From the NCBI GenBank assembly GCA_026398835.1, contig JAPLSD010000066.1:1-8567 (forward strand): a stretch of DNA of 8,567 nucleotides. Direction: 5' to 3'. Within the stretch, counting starts at the first letter, position 1; the number at the start of each line of letters is the position of its first letter. The position numbers and the translations under genes are program-made. The notes beneath the pieces were generated by a model. That model made no database searches. It was not told the DNA's origin and saw only the letters and a list, made by a program, of their open reading frames with translations. This document shows, one piece after another, positions 4,811 to 8,567 of the stretch. This DNA comes from Pseudomonas sp. GTDB lineage: Bacteria > Pseudomonadota > Gammaproteobacteria > Pseudomonadales > Pseudomonadaceae.

Positions 4811-6202
4811 TTACAGATGCAAGGCGTGGCCAAGGGCCCGCAGTGCCGCTTCCTGTACCGCTTCACCCAGTGTCGGGTGGGCGTGGATGGTGCCGGCGAT
4901 GTCTTCCAGCCGTGCGCCCATTTCCAGGGATTGGCCGAACGCGGTGGACAGTTCCGAAACACCGACCCCGACGGCTTGCCAACCGACAATCAGATGATTG
5001 TCGCGGCGTGCCACAACCCGCACGAAGCCGCTTTTCGACTCCAGGGTCATCGCCCGGCCGTTGGCGGCAAACGGGAAGTTGGCGGTAATACAATCCAGTC
5101 CTGCGGCTTTGGCGTCATCCGGGGTCTTGCCGACCACGACCAGTTCCGGGTCGGTAAAGCACACGGCGGCAATGGCGGTGGGGTTGAACTCGCGGTGTTT
5201 GCCCGAGATCAGTTCCGCAACCATTTCCCCTTGGGCCATGGCGCGGTGGGCGAGCATCGGTTCGCCGCTCAGGTCGCCGATGGCCCAGACGTTACGCATG
5301 CTGGTCTGGCAACGGTTGTCGATCTTGATCGCCGAACCGTTCATGTCCAGGTTCAGGGCTTCGAGGTTCCAGCCTTGGGTGTTGGCGCGACGGCCGACGG
5401 CGACCAGCACCTGATCGGTTTCCAGGTTAAGGATTTCGCCGTCCGGATCGCGCACTTGCAAGGTGTTGGTCTGCGCATCGAAACCTTCGACGCTGTGCTT
5501 GAGGTGCAACTTCACGCCCAGCTGTTTCAGCGCTTCAGCGACCGGTTGGGTCAGTTCCTGATCGTAGGCCGGCAGAATGCGATCCTGCGCCTCGACCACG
5601 CTGACTTCAGCGCCGAGCTTGCGATAGGCGATCCCCAGTTCCAGTCCGATATAGCCGCCACCGACCACGATCAGCCGTTTCGGGACTGAGGTTGGGGCGA
5701 GGGCTTCGGTGGACGAGATGATCGGTCCGCCAATCGGCAGCATCGGCAGGTTGACGCTTTTCGAACCGGTGGCCAGCAGCAGGTGTTCGCACTGGATGCG
5801 GGTGTTGGCGCTTTCGACTTCAACGGTTTTGCCGTCGATCACTTTGGCCCAGCCTTGAATGACCTGGACTTTGTGCTTCTTCAGCAGCGCGGCAACGCCG
5901 GTGGTCAGGCGATCGACGATGCCGTCTTTCCACTCGACGCTTTTGCCGATGTCCAGGGTTGGCGCCGAAACCTTGATCCCCAGCGCCGAGCCTTGGCTGT
6001 GGTGTTGGGTCTGATGGAACTGTTCAGCGACGTGGATCAGTGCTTTGGACGGAATGCAGCCGATGTTCAGGCACGTGCCGCCCAGCGCCTGGCCTTCCAC
6101 CAGAATGGTCGGAATGCCCAGTTGCCCGGCACGAATCGCCGCCACATAACCGCCAGGGCCGCCACCGATAATCAGCAGCTTGGTGTTCAGAGTCTGTTGC
6201 AT
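4811..6202 (-). CDS. lpdV: Dihydrolipoamide dehydrogenase, E3 of branched-chain keto acid dehydrogenase (LPD-Val)
   Basis: A 463-residue flavoenzyme that reoxidises the dihydrolipoyl group of the E2 subunit, passing electrons through FAD and a disulfide to NAD+. Domains in order: FAD-binding GGGPGG (13-18); redox-active Cys44 and Cys49 in [16 protein letters not shown]-binding [10 protein letters not shown] (181-190); second FAD motif VWAIGD (305-310); and a dimerisation domain with the His442/Glu447 pair in HPTLGEA. It matches my memory of P. putida LPD-Val (459 residues) almost throughout, from the MQQT start to the ALGHALH end. This is the E3 dedicated to the Bkd complex, distinct from the Lpd of other 2-oxo acid dehydrogenases. 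The ATG at 6202 has GGAG six bases upstream; an in-frame GTG at 6214 is less likely. It is the last gene of the operon, 18 bases after bkdB. Confidence 0.97.
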   Translation of the reverse strand: MQQTLNTKLLIIGGGPGGYVAAIRAGQLGIPTILVEGQALGGTCLNIGCIPSKALIHVAEQFHQTQHHSQGSALGIKVSAPTLDIGKSVEWKDGIVDRLTTGVAALLKKHKVQVIQGWAKVIDGKTVEVESANTRIQCEHLLLATGSKSVNLPMLPIGGPIISSTEALAPTSVPKRLIVVGGGYIGLELGIAYRKLGAEVSVVEAQDRILPAYDQELTQPVAEALKQLGVKLHLKHSVEGFDAQTNTLQVRDPDGEILNLETDQVLVAVGRRANTQGWNLEALNLDMNGSAIKIDNRCQTSMRNVWAIGDLSGEPMLAHRAMAQGEMVAELISGKHREFNPTAIAAVCFTDPELVVVGKTPDDAKAAGLDCITANFPFAANGRAMTLESKSGFVRVVARRDNHLIVGWQAVGVGVSELSTAFGQSLEMGARLEDIAGTIHAHPTLGEAVQEAALRALGHALHL

Positions 6203-6220
6203 GCCTTGCTCCACAAATGC

Positions 6221-7492
6221 CTATTCAACAAACAGCGTGGCGGGTTGTTCGAGCAGGCCGCGAATGGCCTGGATGAATTGCGCCGCGTCCATGCCATCGA
6301 CCACGCGATGGTCGAAGGAGCTGGAGAGGTTCATCATCTTGCGCACCACGATCTGGCCTTTGATCACCATCGGCCGTTCGACGATCTTGTTGACGCCGAC
6401 GATCGCCACTTCCGGCAGGTTCAGCACCGGGGTGCTGACGATGCCGCCAAGGGCACCGAGGCTGGTCAGGGTAATGGTCGAGCCGGACAGTTCATCGCGG
6501 CTGGCTTTGCCATTGCGTGCAGCGGTCGCCAAGCGGGAGATTTCTGCGGCGCTGTCCCACAGGCTGCGGGCTTCGGCGTGACGCACCACTGGCACCATCA
6601 AGCCGATGTCGCTTTGGGTCGCGACACCCACATGCACCGCGCCGAGGCGGGTGATGACCTGGGCTTCGTCGTCGTAACGGGCGTTGATCTGTGGGAAATC
6701 CCGCAGGGCCACGACCATGGCGCGCACCAGGAACGGCAACAACGTCAGCTTGCCGCGAGTCGCGCCGTGTTTTTCGTTCAAGTGCGCGCGCAGTTCTTCG
6801 ACGGCGGTAACGTCGATTTCTTCGACATAACTGAAGTGCGCGGCGCGCCGGGTAGCGTCCTGCATGCGCTGGGCGATCTTGCGGCGCATGCCGATTACCG
6901 GGATCTGCTCTTCGTCGTTACGCTCGGCGTAAGCGGCAGCAGCGGTCGATTGCGGCTGTTGACCCTGAGCCAGATAGGCGTCGAGGTCTTCGTGCAGAAC
7001 CCGCCCGGCAGGGCCGGTGCCACGGACCAGACGCAATTGGATGCCGAGATCAAGCGCATGTTTGCGCACGGCCGGGGAGGCCAGAGGACGCTCATCGGCC
7101 TCGCGAGCAACCATCGGGCCCTGGCACACGGCTGGGCGCGGGGCCGCAACCGGTTTGCTTTCAACCACCGCTTCAATCTTGGGTGCTGCAACCGGCGCAG
7201 GTGTTTCTTTCACTGCCGCAGGCTGAGCCGACTCTTTAACGTTGCCCGCGCCTTCGACTTCAATGCTGATCAGTATGCTGCCAACCGCCATGACTTCGCC
7301 CGGCACACCGCCCAAGGCGATGACCTTGCCATTCACCGGCGAAGGGATGTCGACCATCGCCTTGTCGGTCATCACATCGGCCAACACCTGATCTTCGACG
7401 ACCATGTCGCCGACCTTGACGTGCCACACCGACAATTCAACTTCTGCAATGCCTTCGCCAATGTCCGGCATTTTAATAACGTGCGTGCCCAT
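6221..7492 (-). CDS. bkdB: Lipoamide acyltransferase, E2 of branched-chain keto acid dehydrogenase
   Basis: A 423-residue E2 core subunit that receives the branched acyl group from E1 on a swinging lipoyl arm and transfers it to CoA. One lipoyl domain (about 1-80) carries the lipoylated Lys44 in TDKAM. An Ala/Pro/Val-rich linker follows (about 85-135). A peripheral-subunit (E3/E1) binding domain spans about 137-174 (SPAVRKHALDLG to GRVLHEDLDAYL). A second linker leads to the catalytic domain (about 195-423) with the CoA-transferase motif DHRVVDG (His395, Asp399). The single lipoyl domain matches P. putida BkdB as I recall it. The ATG follows directly on the TGA of bkdA2 (TGAATG), with GGAGG five bases before it, so the Shine-Dalgarno sequence lies inside bkdA2. 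This arrangement suggests translational coupling and matched subunit output. The gene ends with TAG at 6221-6223. Confidence 0.97.
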   Translation of the reverse strand: MGTHVIKMPDIGEGIAEVELSVWHVKVGDMVVEDQVLADVMTDKAMVDIPSPVNGKVIALGGVPGEVMAVGSILISIEVEGAGNVKESAQPAAVKETPAPVAAPKIEAVVESKPVAAPRPAVCQGPMVAREADERPLASPAVRKHALDLGIQLRLVRGTGPAGRVLHEDLDAYLAQGQQPQSTAAAAYAERNDEEQIPVIGMRRKIAQRMQDATRRAAHFSYVEEIDVTAVEELRAHLNEKHGATRGKLTLLPFLVRAMVVALRDFPQINARYDDEAQVITRLGAVHVGVATQSDIGLMVPVVRHAEARSLWDSAAEISRLATAARNGKASRDELSGSTITLTSLGALGGIVSTPVLNLPEVAIVGVNKIVERPMVIKGQIVVRKMMNLSSSFDHRVVDGMDAAQFIQAIRGLLEQPATLFVE

Positions 7493-8551
7493 TCAGACCT
7501 CCATAACCCGATGCAAAGCCGCGCCCACACGGGACGGGCCAGGGAAGTACGCCCATTCCTGAGCATGCGGATACGGGGTATCCCAGCCAGTGACGCGCTC
7601 GATAGGCGCTTCCAGATAGTGGAAGCAGTGCTCTTGCACCAGGGCGGCCAGCTCGGCACCGAAGCCGCAAGTGCGGGTCGCTTCGTGAACGATCACGCAG
7701 CGACGGGTTTTCTTCACCGAATTGACGATGGTTTCCAGGTCCAGCGGCCACAGGCTGCGCAGGTCGATCACTTCAGCATCGACACCGGTTTCTTCAGCCG
7801 CGACTTGCGACACATAGACCGTGGTGCCATAGGTGAGGATGGTGACATCCTTGCCCGGACGGGCGATGGCCGCCACGTCCAGCGGCACGGTGTAGTAACC
7901 GTCCGGCACTTGCGCGGCCGGGTGTTTCGACCAAGGGGTTACCGGGCGGTCGTGGTGGCCGTCGAACGGGCCGTTGTAGAGGCGTTTCGGCTCAAGGAAG
8001 ATCACCGGGTCATCGTTTTCGATGGAGGCGATCAACAGGCCTTTGGCGTCGTAGGGGTTGGATGGCATCACCGTGCGCAGGCCGCAGACCTGGGTGAACA
8101 TTGCCTCAATACTCTGGCTGTGGGTCTGGCCGCCGTAGATGCCGCCGCCGCAAGGCATGCGCAGGGTCATCGGCGCGGTGAACTCGCCGGCCGAGCGATA
8201 GCGCAGACGCGCCGCTTCGGAAATGATCTGGTCCGACGCCGGGTAGACGTAATCGGCGAACTGGATCTCGGCCACCGGCCGCAGACCGTAGGCGCCCATG
8301 CCCACGGCGACGCCGACAATGCCGCTTTCGGAGATCGGCGCATCGAACACTCGCGAGGTACCGTACTTGCTCTGCAAGCCTTCGGTGCAGCGGAACACGC
8401 CGCCGAAGTAGCCTACGTCCTGGCCAAAGACCACGACGTTGTCGTCACGCTCAAGCATCACATCCATGGCCGAGCGCAGGGCCTGGATCATGGTCATGGT
8501 GGTTGTGGTCATGGCGGTTTCCAACTGGATAGTGTTGTTGTGATCGTTCAT
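7493..8551 (-). CDS. bkdA2: 2-oxoisovalerate dehydrogenase beta subunit (E1 beta)
   Basis: A 352-residue subunit that, with E1 alpha, performs thiamine diphosphate-dependent decarboxylation of the 2-oxo acids of Val, Leu and Ile. It then acylates the lipoyl group of E2. Features include the cofactor-side Glu75 in APISESGIVG, the FADYVYPASDQI segment (98-109) at the subunit interface, and the active-site His144 in GGQTHSQS. The C-terminal transketolase-like domain contains TILTYGTTVY, VIDLRSLWPLD and IVHEATRTCGFGAE. The chain resembles P. putida BkdA2 nearly residue for residue in these stretches. The ATG at 8551 gives the MNDHNN start and has GGGGA about six bases upstream. Met14 is an alternative start, since the first 13 residues are outside the conserved fold. 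It starts one base after the preceding stop and abuts bkdB. Confidence 0.97.
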   Translation of the reverse strand: MNDHNNTIQLETAMTTTTMTMIQALRSAMDVMLERDDNVVVFGQDVGYFGGVFRCTEGLQSKYGTSRVFDAPISESGIVGVAVGMGAYGLRPVAEIQFADYVYPASDQIISEAARLRYRSAGEFTAPMTLRMPCGGGIYGGQTHSQSIEAMFTQVCGLRTVMPSNPYDAKGLLIASIENDDPVIFLEPKRLYNGPFDGHHDRPVTPWSKHPAAQVPDGYYTVPLDVAAIARPGKDVTILTYGTTVYVSQVAAEETGVDAEVIDLRSLWPLDLETIVNSVKKTRRCVIVHEATRTCGFGAELAALVQEHCFHYLEAPIERVTGWDTPYPHAQEWAYFPGPSRVGAALHRVMEV

Positions 8552-8552
8552 G

Positions 8553-8567
8553 TCAGATCCCCAACTC
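8553..8567 (-). CDS. bkdA1: Last codons of the upstream gene, expected bkdA1 (E1 alpha), partial
   Basis: Only four sense codons (reading ELGI) and a TGA at 8553-8555 are in the window, one base before the bkdA2 start. The identity is inferred from the Pseudomonas operon order bkdA1-bkdA2-bkdB-lpdV, because so short a piece cannot be recognised by itself. The Shine-Dalgarno sequence of bkdA2 (GGGGA) overlaps these codons. Confidence 0.6.
   Translation of the reverse strand, partial: ELGI

Noticed and set aside
4817..5689. A 290-codon open frame on the + strand opposite lpdV.
   Set aside because: It is the complement of a certain coding region in a GC-rich genome. The translation has no recognisable motif, and the start overlaps the lpdV terminus.

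Overview
The window looks like the chromosome of a Pseudomonas species, most likely of the fluorescens/putida side of the genus. Three observations support this. The bkdA2-bkdB-lpdV gene order and protein sequences closely match what I remember of the P. putida branched-chain keto acid dehydrogenase operon. Most genes are GC-rich (for example 40 of 60 bases at 5881-5940). Two long inverted repeats beginning TGTAGGAGC are typical of Pseudomonas REP/REPIN elements. All identities rest on recognition of the sequence; no search was run.

Left part (1-1667). The tail of an unidentified gene is followed by a small FKBP-type prolyl isomerase on the + strand. Convergent to it are a 49-codon start-less coding remnant and a complete beta-class glutathione S-transferase. 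Beyond a strong bidirectional terminator lies a 90-residue gene of unknown function, also on the - strand. Its sigma70-like promoter is about 240 bases away, and the leader between them is packed with hairpins, including a C(UUCG)G tetraloop. This leader is the least explained and most interesting piece of the window.

Middle part (1939-3510). This is accessory territory. It holds a REPIN, a LysR-family regulator that has lost its DNA-binding half, and an AT-rich hexapeptide-repeat acyltransferase (17 of 60 bases G+C at 3241-3300) that looks horizontally acquired. The last two converge with only three bases between their stops.

Right part (3511-8567). Everything here is on the - strand and concerns branched-chain amino acids. 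The end of the window carries the last codons of what should be bkdA1 (E1 alpha). It is followed in tight operon order by bkdA2 (E1 beta), bkdB (E2) and lpdV (dedicated E3). A near-perfect REPIN sits seven bases after lpdV. Next comes a branched-chain aminotransferase (ilvE type) with its own rho-independent terminator. The aminotransferase makes 2-oxo acids from Leu, Ile and Val, and the Bkd complex decarboxylates them to branched acyl-CoAs, so the neighbours encode successive steps of one route. I found no rRNA, tRNA, CRISPR array, insertion sequence or phage gene. I did not find a convincing novel multi-gene system.
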